From Terriglobia bacterium (GTDB lineage Bacteria > Acidobacteriota > Terriglobia > Terriglobales > Acidobacteriaceae): a DNA stretch of 64,000 bases. Shown piece by piece: positions 1 to 9,552 of this stretch (positions are counted from its first letter, which is position 1; every line of letters starts with the position of its first letter). The position numbers and the translations under genes are program-made. The notes under the pieces are model-generated. The model made no database searches. It was given only the letters and a program-made list of their open reading frames with translations, and had not been told where the DNA came from. The stretch is taken from the NCBI GenBank assembly GCA_020073165.1, contig JAIQFP010000003.1:241626-305625 (forward strand). The letters run 5' to 3'.

Positions 1-693
1 CCGCGCCGCCGGCAATCCCAGCTCCGCCAGTTGCGGTTTGTCGTAGCTGTGGATCAGGTAATGCGCCACGCCGGGATGGTTGGGCTCCTCGGCGAACAGC
101 TTCTCCAGGACCGTGGCCGCCTGCTTCCGGTTGGCGAACGTGGTGTCGTGGTCGGGCTCGGAAGCCAGCAGCGACAGCGCATAAAACGCCGCCGCCTCGC
201 GGTCCGCGGGATAGCGCTGGTACATCCGCTCCATCGCCTTGGAGTAGGCGATCGCTCTCTCCTGGTGATCCTTCTTGGAATCTTCATAGAAAGCCCCGAT
301 GGCCGCGATGTAATCCCGCTCCCGGTCGGTCTTGGCATGCAGCCCCTTGGCTTTCTTCACCTCGGCCGCGCCTTGCGCGAGAGTGTCAGCCTTCGGCGTA
401 TCCCAAAGCTGATGCCAGAGGCTCATAGCCACGCCCCAGTGCGCCATCGCACACCGGGAATCATCTTTGGCAATTTGCTCGAACTCCTTTTGTGCTTCCT
501 CGTACCAGAAGGAGTGCAGCAGCGCCACCCCGCGCTCGAACGGCTTCTGTACAGAGGCAGCGCAGGATACCGGGAAGTGGACCGTGCCCAACTGGTCGGG
601 AGTGAGATCTTCGTGGTGATGGCCTTCGTCGGCCAGGAGCGGCAGCGCGCAGCACAGGAACATGACGGCTAGCAATAAGGCAAAGCGCTTCAT
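1..693 (-). CDS. TPR-type exported protein, 3' end cut by window edge
   Basis: The first 231 codons are present with no stop, so the C-terminus lies beyond the left edge. The ATG at 693 opens a signal peptide (MKRFALLLAVMFLCCALPLL, then ADEGHHHE), so the product is probably periplasmic. The body is helical and repeat-like, with spacing typical of tetratricopeptide helices (FERGVALLHSFWYEEAQKEF, then CAMAHWGVAMSLWHQLWD). TPR proteins scaffold protein-protein contacts; no enzymatic motif is visible. Proteins with this opening are, to my recollection, common in Acidobacteria and Bacteroidetes and annotated only as tetratricopeptide-repeat proteins. The biological role is unknown. Confidence 0.75.
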   Translation of the reverse strand, partial: MKRFALLLAVMFLCCALPLLADEGHHHEDLTPDQLGTVHFPVSCAASVQKPFERGVALLHSFWYEEAQKEFEQIAKDDSRCAMAHWGVAMSLWHQLWDTPKADTLAQGAAEVKKAKGLHAKTDRERDYIAAIGAFYEDSKKDHQERAIAYSKAMERMYQRYPADREAAAFYALSLLASEPDHDTTFANRKQAATVLEKLFAEEPNHPGVAHYLIHSYDKPQLAELGLPAAR

Positions 694-1054
694 GGCATAC
701 CCCGTGCGAGGAGTCTAGTCCCGCGAGTCGGAGACGGTCAACGCGGGGATGGGTCGGACCGAGTTTCCTGAACCCAATGGATTTCAACGCGAGCCGTTGG
801 TTGGCATGGCAGTTCCTCCACCAGCAGGCTGCCGAAAGAACTTGGGATTCAACCGCCGATTTGAAAGGGCGCGCCTTCAGGCGCGCCGCAAATTACCGGC
901 AATCAAGGCGGCTTCAGCCGCTGAGGTTCGCTGCCGGGCACCAGAAAGCGTCTCTCCGCAACCGACTCGAGCGAAATGGCGCTCTTCTCCGAGTGCATCT
1001 GGTCGACGCGCTCGAAGCGCAAGAGATAAAGGAGACCGGCAGGAGTCCGCAAGA
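694..1054. other. Intergenic stretch with paired hairpins
   Basis: No convincing gene. The open frames on both strands lack family features and use poor codons. The main content is a pair of strong hairpins at 868-921, listed separately. The promoter of the TPR gene on the minus strand should lie in the left part, but I see no clear -35/-10 pair. Confidence 0.5.
868..921. repeat. Two adjacent GC-rich hairpins (REP-like element)
   Basis: GGCGCGCC at 868-875 is repeated inverted at 880-887 around the loop TTCA, and GCGGC at 908-912 pairs with GCCGC at 917-921 around another TTCA. Two perfect stems separated by about 20 nt form a REP-like module. A similar pair with stems GCGCC/GGCGC and GGCATCGCT/AGCGATGCC occurs at 58292-58344, which suggests a dispersed family. 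Confidence 0.6.
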
Positions 1055-1480
1055 TCAGCGCACCCGTTCCAGCACACGCCGCCAAGTCTTGCCATCCCCG
1101 ATCTCCAGCCGGTCGCCTGCCAGTTTGAAGGGACGCGGCTGGTCAGTGTCGGTGAAATCCGGCGCAAGGCTGCCCTCGACATGATGGGTCACCACGCGTT
1201 TCTCCGCGTCTACGGTGTAGGTGCCGAAGTATGCGACATAGGCGGCGTAAGCGGCGAGGGCATGCTCGGGTGTGGGCAACTTGCCGTCTTTGAGCTTCGC
1301 TTCCGGAAATGGCGCCAGGGGCGGAACCTTCATGATCTGAATGTGCACGTGCCCGGCTGCGTCGTAAACGAAGTATCCCCGTGGACGCTCACCGAACCGA
1401 TACTGCCACTTGCCATCCTTGTCGAGATCGGCAAACTCCACCACTCGCCATGTGCCCATCAGCGCGTGAGCCATTTCCAT
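1055..1480 (-). CDS. Lipocalin-like domain protein
   Basis: A protein of 141 aa from the ATG at 1480. The start MEMAHALMGTWRVVEFADLD followed by GERPRGYFVYDAAGHVHIQI is the signature opening of the lipocalin-like family (PF13924 type): GTWR, a first strand, then a 'G-Y-hydrophobic-Y...G-H' strand. These are small beta-barrels of unknown ligand. The open frame extends 27 codons upstream to 1561, but those residues have no family similarity, so the ATG just before ALMGTW was chosen. It stands alone between the TPR gene and the kinase gene, which is on the other strand. No catalytic function can be assigned. Confidence 0.7.
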   Translation of the reverse strand: MEMAHALMGTWRVVEFADLDKDGKWQYRFGERPRGYFVYDAAGHVHIQIMKVPPLAPFPEAKLKDGKLPTPEHALAAYAAYVAYFGTYTVDAEKRVVTHHVEGSLAPDFTDTDQPRPFKLAGDRLEIGDGKTWRRVLERVR

Positions 1481-1701
1481 TTCGGGGCCTCGAAGAAGTG
1501 GTGACCGTTCACGCCCGATTCTAAGGGATAAGGGACCGTTGGCATAAACTGACCTTAGCACCAGCTTGCGCCGTTTGTTCGCGGGAGTCCCGGTTAATGA
1601 GTGTCATGGCGAGGCTACGCACCGGCTATTCTCTTGGACACCGTCAACTACTCCGCTTTCATTGACTTGTCCCCGCATCCCGCCTAACATGGCCCGATTC
1701 C

Positions 1702-4353
1702 ATGATCGGCCAAACTGTCTCGCATTACCGCATCCTCCAGAAGCTAGGCGGCGGCGGCATGGGCGTGGTTTATGAGGCCGAGGATACGACGCTGGGACGC
1801 CGCGTCGCCTTGAAGTTTCTTCCCCCGGAGCTCAGCTCCGACACCGCGGCATTAGAGCGTTTCCAGCGGGAGGCCCGCGCTGCCTCGGCGCTCAATCATC
1901 CCAATATCTGCACCATCCACGAGATCGACCAGCAAGAACAACAGTGCTTCATTGTCATGGAGTTGCTGGAGGGCCAAACTCTGCGAGATCAGATTGTAGG
2001 CCGGGCGCTGCCCACCCAGCGATTGCTTGAGCTGGCAGTTGAAATCGCCGATGGCCTTGATGCGGCCCACAGCAAGGGCATCATCCACCGGGACATCAAA
2101 CCCGCCAACATTTTCGTCACCCAGCGCGGACACGCCAAGATTTTGGATTTCGGTCTGGCCAAAGTCGCTCCCGACCGGTTGCATTCTCCGCAATCCCTCG
2201 GGGCGGCCCCGACCGTCATGCGCGAGGCCAACCTGACCAGTCCGGGCACAGCGCTGGGGACCATTGCCTACATGTCGCCCGAGCAGGCCGCCGGTGAAGA
2301 CCTCGACGCCCGCACAGACTTGTTTTCCTTCGGCGCCGTTCTGTACGAGATGTCCACCGGACTTCCCGCTTTCTCGGGAAACACCTCGGCCATGGTCTTC
2401 GATGCCATCCTTCACAAGGCGCCAACTTCGCCGGTTCGTCTCAACCCCGCGCTTCCTCCGGAACTGGAGAACATCGTCAACAAGGCGCTGGAGAAGGACC
2501 GCAGGCTGCGCTACCAGAGTGCCGCCGAGATTGGCGTCGACTTGAAACGCTTGCGGCGCGAACTCGACTCGGGCCGCACCGGTGCAGTCTCGACCTATAC
2601 CTCCGCCGTGCCTGCTGCCGCTCTAACTCCTCAGCCGCCGCCTCAGCCACGCTCCCGGCGCAAGTGGCTTGCAGTAGGCGCGCTCGCCGCTGTCATCCTT
2701 GTGCCCGCGGCCTACCTGCTCCGGCCAACTCTGCCACCCCCTCGGATTACTGGCTACACCCAGATCACGCACGACGGCCAGCAGAAATCCTTTGCCGGCC
2801 AGGTTGTCGACTCCGTGCTCACCGATGGACCGCGCCTTTATATCCAGGAGAACGTGGACGGTCGCTTTGTCGTCGCGCAAGTGTCGGCGTCCGGCGGAGA
2901 AACGATTCCGATCCCCACGCCGTTCCCCAATGTTTCACTCCTGGATATTTCCCCCGACAAGTCGGAATTGCTGGTCGGCAGTTTCACTGGGGCCGAGAGC
3001 GACCAACCGATTTGGGCGTTGCCGGTGCTGGGCGGATCTCCCCGCCGCATCGGCGACTTTGTGGCCTCCGACGGAACCTGGATGCCCAATGGGAACCTGC
3101 TCATCGCGCAGAACAACGATCTGGTTGAGGTCACACCCAATGGTCCCCGGAAGTTCGCCCCACTTCCCGACTATTCCTACCGGTTCCGCTGGTCGCCGGA
3201 CGGGCGAGTCCTTCGGTTTACCGTGGCTCCCGAACAGGGCTGGAACTTTCTCGCTGAAATTGCAAGCGATGGCAGCCATTACCACCGTGCATTGCCACAA
3301 TGGACGGACTTTCATGCCCTGGGCACATGGACGCCGGACGGAAAATACTACGTGTTCGAGCGAATCCAAGGGAACCATGTCAACCTTTGGGCCATGCGCA
3401 TGAAGGGCGACCTTGTCCATAAGGCCAACCCGCAGCCCGTGCAACTGACGGCCGGCCCCCTGGACTTCTCTTCCCCCCAGCTCAGTACCGACGGAAAGAA
3501 GATCTATGGAGTGGGGACGCAACCACGCTCCGAGTTGGTTCGCTACGACGCCAGAGCCGGGGCGTTTATCCCTTATCTTGGCGGTCCCTCCACCACTGAA
3601 GTTAGCTTTTCGCCGGACGGACAGTGGGTGGCTTATGCCACATTTCCGGACTCTACCCTTTGGCGCAGCCGGATCGACGGGACCGAGAAACTGCAGCTGA
3701 CCTCGGCTCCCATGATTGCGGCTTGGCCGCGCTGGTCGCCGGACGGAAAGCAGATCGCCTTTGCCGAGGGAGACTGGGTTTTCCCACCCCGCCTCTACGT
3801 GATCCCAGCCGACGGGGGTACCGCCCGTCTTCTCCCGGGTACCTACCGTACCGCCATTCGTCCAAGCTGGGCCAAGGGAGGAAGTTCCATTGCGTTCTCC
3901 GATAGCGTGGGAGGTGAGATCAGGGAAATCAAGATCGCCGACCTGGCAACCTCGAAGGTAGCGGCGGTCCCCGATTCCAGGAATCTGGAGTTCCCGGTTT
4001 GCTCGCCCGACGGCCGTTATATTGCCGCTACCGACCGGGATGGACGGAAGCTCAAGCTCTTCGATCTCACGACCCAGAAATGGTCGGAACTGATCCAGAT
4101 GAACGTGGGCCTCGCGGAATGGTCGGCCGACGGCAGGTACTTGTATTTCGACACGGGATTGAGCAACGATCCAGCCATATATCGCCTGCGCCTCAGCGAT
4201 CGAAAACTGGAACGCCTTGCGAGCCTGAAGGGACTCCGCCGCCAGATTTTCTCCTACTTCCCATGGAACGGGGTCGCCCCCGATGGTTCGCCCCTGCTGC
4301 TGCGCGACACAAGCAGCCAGGAAGTTTATGCCCTCGACTTCGATTCCCCCTGA
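1702..4353 (+). CDS. Ser/Thr protein kinase with TolB/WD40-like sensor propeller
   Basis: An 883-aa membrane receptor kinase of the bacterial Pkn family. The N-terminal cytoplasmic kinase domain (about 8-290) is complete: glycine loop GGGGMGVVY (16-24), ATP-binding K38, catalytic HRD (129-131) within HRDIKPAN, metal-binding DFG (149-151), and P+1 loop [10 protein letters not shown] (186-195). A Pro-rich linker leads to one transmembrane helix (about 322-340), followed by about 540 residues of repeated strands with [13 protein letters not shown] motifs, a periplasmic TolB-like beta-propeller that probably senses a ligand or binds protein. This architecture is strongly expanded in Acidobacteria. 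No cognate phosphatase or FHA protein is adjacent. The substrate is unknown. Confidence 0.93.
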   Translation: MIGQTVSHYRILQKLGGGGMGVVYEAEDTTLGRRVALKFLPPELSSDTAALERFQREARAASALNHPNICTIHEIDQQEQQCFIVMELLEGQTLRDQIVGRALPTQRLLELAVEIADGLDAAHSKGIIHRDIKPANIFVTQRGHAKILDFGLAKVAPDRLHSPQSLGAAPTVMREANLTSPGTALGTIAYMSPEQAAGEDLDARTDLFSFGAVLYEMSTGLPAFSGNTSAMVFDAILHKAPTSPVRLNPALPPELENIVNKALEKDRRLRYQSAAEIGVDLKRLRRELDSGRTGAVSTYTSAVPAAALTPQPPPQPRSRRKWLAVGALAAVILVPAAYLLRPTLPPPRITGYTQITHDGQQKSFAGQVVDSVLTDGPRLYIQENVDGRFVVAQVSASGGETIPIPTPFPNVSLLDISPDKSELLVGSFTGAESDQPIWALPVLGGSPRRIGDFVASDGTWMPNGNLLIAQNNDLVEVTPNGPRKFAPLPDYSYRFRWSPDGRVLRFTVAPEQGWNFLAEIASDGSHYHRALPQWTDFHALGTWTPDGKYYVFERIQGNHVNLWAMRMKGDLVHKANPQPVQLTAGPLDFSSPQLSTDGKKIYGVGTQPRSELVRYDARAGAFIPYLGGPSTTEVSFSPDGQWVAYATFPDSTLWRSRIDGTEKLQLTSAPMIAAWPRWSPDGKQIAFAEGDWVFPPRLYVIPADGGTARLLPGTYRTAIRPSWAKGGSSIAFSDSVGGEIREIKIADLATSKVAAVPDSRNLEFPVCSPDGRYIAATDRDGRKLKLFDLTTQKWSELIQMNVGLAEWSADGRYLYFDTGLSNDPAIYRLRLSDRKLERLASLKGLRRQIFSYFPWNGVAPDGSPLLLRDTSSQEVYALDFDSP

Positions 4354-4546
4354 GGGAGACTCCTCCCGGATCCTTGTCCGAGGCCAACAATCAGCCCAGA
4401 ACTGGCGACGCGTCAAAAGCTCTCGGAGGTGCCAACGAAGGACTTCCCAATTTGTGAAGAGCGTGTCCCCCAAGATCACGGCCTCGCGGACGATGATCAA
4501 CATAACGCCCAGTGCGCCGTCCTTCCAAGCGTATATGCATCCTGGC

Positions 4547-4837
4547 TTACTGCAGGCGGAAGCGCTCGTTCATCAAGCGCTGCAAGCGGGGTTTGTAGAG
4601 GATGTCGTAGGTGAACTCTTTGTCAGGGAACATGGCCAGGGCGGCGCGCTTGGCGCCCGCCACCAGTTCGGAAGCTTCTTCCACGGTGAGGTTGGGGTCC
4701 TGGCTGATGACCGACATCACCATGCTGATCATCAATTGCAGGCGCCGGATTTTTCGGGCTTCCTCCTGGGTCTCGGTTACGCTTCCGGAATTCTTGCCTG
4801 AGTTTCCCGCCTGCTTGTTCGTTTCCAGACCATCCAT
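4547..4837 (-). CDS. Conserved small protein, function unknown
   Basis: A 96-aa product. The ATG at 4837 (MDGLETNKQ) was preferred over the longer open frame reaching 4978, because that extension is Arg/Gly-rich non-family sequence and a G-rich stretch sits just upstream of 4837. The C-terminal two thirds (LQLMISMVMSVISQDPNLTV, EEASELVAGAKRAALAMFPDK, then YDILYKPRLQRLMNERF) is helical, amphipathic and looks conserved; I associate similar proteins with Acidobacteria. There is no membrane segment, signal peptide or catalytic motif. It is convergent with the kinase gene and divergent from the DUF2007 gene. Confidence 0.6.
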   Translation of the reverse strand: MDGLETNKQAGNSGKNSGSVTETQEEARKIRRLQLMISMVMSVISQDPNLTVEEASELVAGAKRAALAMFPDKEFTYDILYKPRLQRLMNERFRLQ

Positions 4838-5158
4838 GGGGCCCCCAATTCGGATGCGGCGGCGTGGTTCCCGAGCACCCGCGTCACATCCAGTACGCCA
4901 ATTAGATGTACCGCTGGCGGGGTACGTTGCGCCCACCCCTCTTGGCCCGATTTTGCGGCGAATGGTGACAAAATGCAATCGCCCAATGGTCTGAGAGAAT
5001 TACCGAAGTGTTTGCGGGCTCGGCAACTCCCTGCAAATACGCGGCTTGCCAGGTCTTTGTTCAGACTCCCCCACAGCGTCGCGCCGGGGTTAGAATCAAA
5101 CCGTGCAGTCCGGGAGCCGTGCCAGCCTTCCGCAGGTGCAGCCCCGATCGGAGGAACG
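4838..5158. other. Divergent intergenic region
   Basis: 321 nt between the starts of two divergent genes, so it should hold both promoters. I see no confident -35/-10 pair and no hairpin of note. The only clear signal is the Shine-Dalgarno GGAGG at 5150-5154 ahead of the DUF2007 gene. Confidence 0.4.
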
Positions 5159-5476
5159 ATGGAAACCCGTCCCGGCTCCACCGACGACATCGCAGAACGT
5201 CCCAACCCCAATGAGAAGCTGGTGCGCGTGTTCGACACCGAACAGGAGTCGGAGGCCTTGGTGGTGCGCGGCCTGCTGGAGTCGGCCGGCATTGATGCCG
5301 ACATGACTTCCCTGGACGCGCAGCAGGACATCCTTCCCGGGGTTGGGGGCACCATCATCCTGGTGCGCGAGGAAGATGCCGAGGAAGCCCGCCGCGTGAT
5401 TGAGGAATACCGGCAAGCCCCAGGGGATGAAACCGCCGAGGTCGACGTCAGCGAAGAGCCGCCAGCCGAGGGGTAA
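5159..5476 (+). CDS. DUF2007-type small protein
   Basis: A 105-aa protein whose ATG at 5159 is preceded by a strong GGAGG. The core (KLVRVFDTEQESEALVVRGL, LESAGIDADM, then GTIILVREEDAEEARRVIEE) matches the DUF2007 'putative signal-transducing' fold: a beta-alpha-beta-beta-alpha module in which EAxxVRGLLESAGI is the diagnostic helix. The family is related to ACT/PII-like folds and is of unknown biochemical role. The acidic tail has low complexity. Its last 29 nt overlap, in antisense, the 3' end of comEC (5448-5476), so the two mRNAs are complementary at their ends. Confidence 0.8.
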   Translation: METRPGSTDDIAERPNPNEKLVRVFDTEQESEALVVRGLLESAGIDADMTSLDAQQDILPGVGGTIILVREEDAEEARRVIEEYRQAPGDETAEVDVSEEPPAEG

Positions 5477-8111
5477 CCGCCGTGCCGTCGAGGTAGAACG
5501 TGACCGCACCATCCAAGTCTGTGCGGTAGGTGGCCACGCCGGATTCTGCCAGCCGGGACAGGACTTGTTCGCGCGGGTGACCGTAGGTGTTCCGCGCTCC
5601 CACCGAGATGACCGCGAACCTCGGCCGCACAGCCGACAACAATTCCGGAACGGTCGAACCTGCGCTGCCATGGTGAGCAACCTTCAGGAGATCTGCCCGC
5701 GGTTGTTCCTCCGCAATCCTTCTTTCAGCTTGCCCTTCCGCATCGCCTTCGAGCAGCGCAGAGGTGGCGCCGTACGTAATCTTCATAACCATCGAATCGT
5801 CATTCGGACGCCACGCACTGCTGTCGGGATCGGGCGCAGGGGCCAGAATGCGGACCTGAGTTCCTCCCAGCTGGAATGTGTCCCCTGCCTTCCGGGGGAC
5901 CACAGCTACGCCCAGGTCCTTTGCTTCGCGGAGCAGTCGATCGAGGTCGGAGTTGGGCGTGTCCACTCCCAGCCATAGCTCATTGGGTCGAAAGTTGGCC
6001 AACACGGCTGCCATTCCACCGATGTGGTCGGCGTGGGCGTGGGTAACCACCACCGCATCCAGCCGGCGGATGCCGCGCCACCACAGATAGGGCGAGACCA
6101 CGTTTTCGCCCACATCGAAATCCGAGTGCATCCAGTGGGGCAAGCCTCCGGCATCGACCAGCAGGGTTTGCCCCTGCGGAAGAACCAGCAGAATGGCGTC
6201 TCCTTGTCCGACATCGATTGCGGTCAGTTCCAGCACTCCAGGGCGAACCTGTGGGTGCGATGGGCCAACCGCAATCCAGAAAGCACTGCACACCAGCACC
6301 GCCAATCCGGAAGCGACGAGCAGGCGACGGCGGTGTGCCAGCAACATGGCGACTGCAAGCGCGACCATAGCAAGAAGAATGACGGCGAATTCGGGGGTGG
6401 GGACGCGGGCGTCGGCCACTCGCAAGCCTCCCAGGCTGCGTACGGTGCCGCTGATGCCATCCAGCGCAAGGCCCGCGATCAGTGCGGGAACCTTGGCCAG
6501 AGCGGGCGAAACGTAGCCGAGCGCGACCGCCAGTACCGCGGTTGGCATGAGAATGCCCGTCAGCGGGACCACGACGATGTTTGCCGGCAAGCCGACGACC
6601 GTCGCGCGATGAAAGTAATACGCCATGGGCAACGCGAGCCCGACTTGCATGAGAGCGGAAACAACCAGTATTTCCGTCGCGCCCAGGAGCGTACGCGCAA
6701 GGCCCGCGAGCCCTGGGAGCGGAATGGCCTTTCCCAGAAAGCGCTGCAGGCGGCCAGCAATCATCCGCAGGTCAAGCCGGAATTGCGCCACGCGCGGCGG
6801 CAGCGAAACTTCGTAGGTGGTGGAATCCAGATAGCGCAGACCGCGAGAGAAGGGCTGGGTGGTCCGCTCCAGAATGGGCACCGCTACCGCGGCGATCAGC
6901 AGGACCGATAAGAACGTGAGTTGGAAACTGGCGCCGAATAACACCCGCGGGTCGGCGATCAGCAGGCCCAACGCCGCCGCTCCGATGGCGTTGAGCATGG
7001 ACCTCTCTCGATAAAGCAGCCGCGCCCCCAGGTAAAGCGTAAGCATCAGGGTCGCGCGCCAGATAGGGGGGCCGACATCGGTGAGAAAGGCGTAGGCGAC
7101 GGCCATGAGCACGGTGACCACGCTGGCCACTACATTGCTGATGTAGAACCTCCGCAACACCCAAAAGATCACAAAGGCGAGGATGCTGACATTCATCCCC
7201 GAAACCACCAGGATGTGATAAGTGCCGGAGCGCTGGAAATCCGTGCGGGTGTCGCGGCCGATGAAAGCATCCTCGCCGATGACCATGGCATCGACCAGCG
7301 CGGCTTGCGGCGTCGGCCATAGAGAATGGATCTTCTCGATGATGCTGCGGTGGATGCGGGTGCGCCAAAGCTCCCTGCGCGAGCCTGAAAAGCCAGGGAG
7401 CACTTCCACGTCGATGGCTTTGGCTGAGCCCAGCGCGGCGATTTCATGGTCGGCCAGGTAGCCTCGGTAATCGAACGCCCCAGGATTGCGGAAGTTTCGC
7501 GGCGGAGAGAGCTTGGCCGGAAAGCGCAGACGCTCGCCGTAGCGGAACAAGCGCGGGGGAGCAGCGCTGGCAGCGTCCTGGCTGTCGGTGGTGACTTGCC
7601 TGGTGTAGAAACTAACGCGCAGGCCGGAGTGGATGGCAAAGGTCTGAACGTCGGTGCTGACATCTTCGGTGTCAACGTCAAGCACTTGCCGACTTCCGCC
7701 CGAGCCCGCCTGGCGCAGGCTCCCGTCGTTGGTGACGTGGGCGGTGATGGTGACTTCCTGACCGTCGGCGAACCGGAGAATGCCGGAACTAGGGGCGTCG
7801 CCCAGAGGCCGCAGTTCGATGGCGAGTGCCCCCGCAACGAACATTGCGCCCAGTCCGAGCAGCGCGGCTGCCCGCGGCCGCCGGCGAAGGAAGAAAATCG
7901 CGAACACGAGACAGGCGACGGCCGCCGCCAGCCACCACAACGGCGGTCGCCAAGCGCACAAGCCCGCGACGATACCGCCGCCAAACGCTAGTGCTGCCCA
8001 GAGCAGAGGCTGGCGTCCGCCGCAGCAAGGGTGCCCCACCCTTGTCTCTGCGCCTTTTGCAGAGACAGGGGGGGGATTTTGCACACCCGTCGCGCTGAAT
8101 TGTGAACTCAT
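5448..8111 (-). CDS. comEC: ComEC/Rec2-family DNA uptake channel
   Basis: An 887-aa polytopic inner-membrane protein for uptake of single-stranded DNA during transformation. The order is: N-terminal hydrophobic helices, a DUF4131/OB-like periplasmic region (about 95-230, including FRNPGAFDYRGYLAD), the competence domain with many helices (GEDAFIGRDTRTDFQRSGTY, then HILVVSGMNVSIL), and a C-terminal metallo-beta-lactamase-like domain with HAHADH (about 688-694), matching the full-length ComEC architecture. The start at 8111 is the only in-frame ATG near the N-terminus, but codons of about residues 9-30 are derived from a palindromic repeat element (8028-8089). It lies 19 nt after rlmD on the same strand. 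No other competence gene is in the window. Confidence 0.9.
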   Translation of the reverse strand: MSSQFSATGVQNPPPVSAKGAETRVGHPCCGGRQPLLWAALAFGGGIVAGLCAWRPPLWWLAAAVACLVFAIFFLRRRPRAAALLGLGAMFVAGALAIELRPLGDAPSSGILRFADGQEVTITAHVTNDGSLRQAGSGGSRQVLDVDTEDVSTDVQTFAIHSGLRVSFYTRQVTTDSQDAASAAPPRLFRYGERLRFPAKLSPPRNFRNPGAFDYRGYLADHEIAALGSAKAIDVEVLPGFSGSRRELWRTRIHRSIIEKIHSLWPTPQAALVDAMVIGEDAFIGRDTRTDFQRSGTYHILVVSGMNVSILAFVIFWVLRRFYISNVVASVVTVLMAVAYAFLTDVGPPIWRATLMLTLYLGARLLYRERSMLNAIGAAALGLLIADPRVLFGASFQLTFLSVLLIAAVAVPILERTTQPFSRGLRYLDSTTYEVSLPPRVAQFRLDLRMIAGRLQRFLGKAIPLPGLAGLARTLLGATEILVVSALMQVGLALPMAYYFHRATVVGLPANIVVVPLTGILMPTAVLAVALGYVSPALAKVPALIAGLALDGISGTVRSLGGLRVADARVPTPEFAVILLAMVALAVAMLLAHRRRLLVASGLAVLVCSAFWIAVGPSHPQVRPGVLELTAIDVGQGDAILLVLPQGQTLLVDAGGLPHWMHSDFDVGENVVSPYLWWRGIRRLDAVVVTHAHADHIGGMAAVLANFRPNELWLGVDTPNSDLDRLLREAKDLGVAVVPRKAGDTFQLGGTQVRILAPAPDPDSSAWRPNDDSMVMKITYGATSALLEGDAEGQAERRIAEEQPRADLLKVAHHGSAGSTVPELLSAVRPRFAVISVGARNTYGHPREQVLSRLAESGVATYRTDLDGAVTFYLDGTAVTPRLAALR
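8028..8089. repeat. Palindromic element inside the comEC N-terminus
   Basis: Begins with GGTGCCCCACCCTTG and contains a perfect 9-bp stem TGTCTCTGC (8043-8051) / GCAGAGACA (8059-8067). The GGTGCCCCAC edge is shared with the inverted-repeat element at 55896-56162, so this is one copy of a dispersed family. It is read in frame and encodes the Pro/Gly-rich residues between the comEC start and its first transmembrane helix. Confidence 0.65.
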
Positions 8112-8130
8112 TCCCTCTCACGGATGAAGG

Positions 8131-9441
8131 CTAGCGCACCAGATGAAAGACGCTTTCCATGTGGTAGGTCTGGGGGAACAGATCGACCAAGTGCGCCTGC
8201 TCCACTCGATATCCGGAGTTCAGCAGGCGGCCCAGGTCGCGGGAGAGGGTAGCCGGATCGCACGAGACATAAGTCATGCGCGGCGCTCCCAGGGAGACCA
8301 GGGCGTGGATTACGCTTTCACCCAGCCCGCTCCGCGGTGGATCCACCACCACCAGATCGGGCTGCAACTTGCCGGCCACGTTTTTCAGGTACTGCTCGGA
8401 CATCGCCTGAACTGCCTTCACATTTACAGGCGAATTGTAGCGCAGATCGGCATAAGAAAGCGGTGATGATTCGACCGCAATCACTCGTTCGAATTCCCGA
8501 GATAGAACTGAGGAGAACAGGCCGACCCCGGCATAAAGGTCGAGGGCGGTGCGCCCGGAGCGTCCGGCGACGACGAGGGTCACCAGTTCATCGGTGAGAT
8601 GACGGTTGACCTGAAAAAACGATCCCGCGCTGACGCGATAGGAGGCGGTGGCGAGTTTGTAGGTCAGTTCTTGAGCACCGGCGCCAGCGAGTCTGGCTGG
8701 ATCGCCGCTTGCGTGAGCGCTGGCGTTGGCCTTGAATAGGACCACTCCCGCAGCTTCGGGCAGTCCGTCTTTGATCTCTTTTGCCACCTGTTCTGCGAGT
8801 GATTGTGGCAGCGGATCGCAATAAACCTCGATCAACAGTTGCGTGTCGTCGGAATTCGTGAAGAACTCGATCTCTTGGATTCCGTCTAGACCCTTGCCGG
8901 GCTGGAACGCCCGGCCTCCATAGGTTTGCCACAACGCTGCAATCGCACGATTGATCAACGGCGAACTGATGGGACATTGCTCAACCGGCAGCAGTTCGTG
9001 CGAATTGAACTTGAAGTAGCCAAGGGCGAAGTCCGGCGCAGTGCGAACCTTCAGCCGCGTGCGGTTGCGATAGTTCCATTCCGGCGAGGGATGGACGTGA
9101 ATTTCGTTCCCCAATTCCAGCTTGGCAATGCGGCGAAGATTTTCCTTCAGAATGGCAGTCTTGATCGCAAGCTGATGCTCGTAGGCGGCGTGCTGGTAAT
9201 GGCATCCGCCGCAGAGCTGGAAGTAAGGGCAGCCTGCAGCGACGCGGAAGGAAGAAGCCTTCAGGATCTGCTCGGCCCGTCCGCGCGCAAACCCCGGCTT
9301 CTGCTCGGTGACGGCGACCTCGACCTCTTCGCCCTCAAGGACAAACGGGACGAAAAGTGCCTTACCACGCCCGTGCTCATCGGCGGGAAGACGAGCCAGG
9401 CCATCGCCGCCATAGACCAGTTTTTCGATTGGGAGGCGCAA
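8131..9441 (-). CDS. rlmD: 23S rRNA (uracil-C5)-methyltransferase, RlmD/RumA type
   Basis: A 436-aa SAM-dependent methyltransferase that makes 5-methyluridine in 23S rRNA (U1939 in E. coli). An N-terminal TRAM domain (1-65) precedes the [4Fe-4S] ligands C71, C77, C80 (CPYFQLCGGC) and C156; the SAM domain follows (ALDLYAGVGLFSSVLS), then DPPRSGLGE and the catalytic nucleophile C394 in SCDPATLSRDL. A stop codon (9451-9453) sits just upstream, so the TTG at 9441 is the only start that keeps the LPIEKLVYGG opening. There is no strong ribosome-binding site. Possible alternative: another member of the RumA family with a shifted target base. Confidence 0.88.
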   Translation of the reverse strand: MRLPIEKLVYGGDGLARLPADEHGRGKALFVPFVLEGEEVEVAVTEQKPGFARGRAEQILKASSFRVAAGCPYFQLCGGCHYQHAAYEHQLAIKTAILKENLRRIAKLELGNEIHVHPSPEWNYRNRTRLKVRTAPDFALGYFKFNSHELLPVEQCPISSPLINRAIAALWQTYGGRAFQPGKGLDGIQEIEFFTNSDDTQLLIEVYCDPLPQSLAEQVAKEIKDGLPEAAGVVLFKANASAHASGDPARLAGAGAQELTYKLATASYRVSAGSFFQVNRHLTDELVTLVVAGRSGRTALDLYAGVGLFSSVLSREFERVIAVESSPLSYADLRYNSPVNVKAVQAMSEQYLKNVAGKLQPDLVVVDPPRSGLGESVIHALVSLGAPRMTYVSCDPATLSRDLGRLLNSGYRVEQAHLVDLFPQTYHMESVFHLVR

Positions 9442-9552
9442 GAAGGGATTCTAAGCCAATGGGAGGGGTTGCGCTGGACGCCGCGACACTCGTTAGGCCG
9501 AGAGTCTTTCGTTGATGCTAACTAGAGATTAGCGTATCGCTTGTCGGCGGGC

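Noticed and set aside
2935..4503. A 522-aa open frame antisense to the kinase-propeller gene
   Set aside because: It is the mirror of a GC-rich coding sequence: no ribosome-binding site, no family motif, and the opposite strand has a full kinase with propeller repeats.
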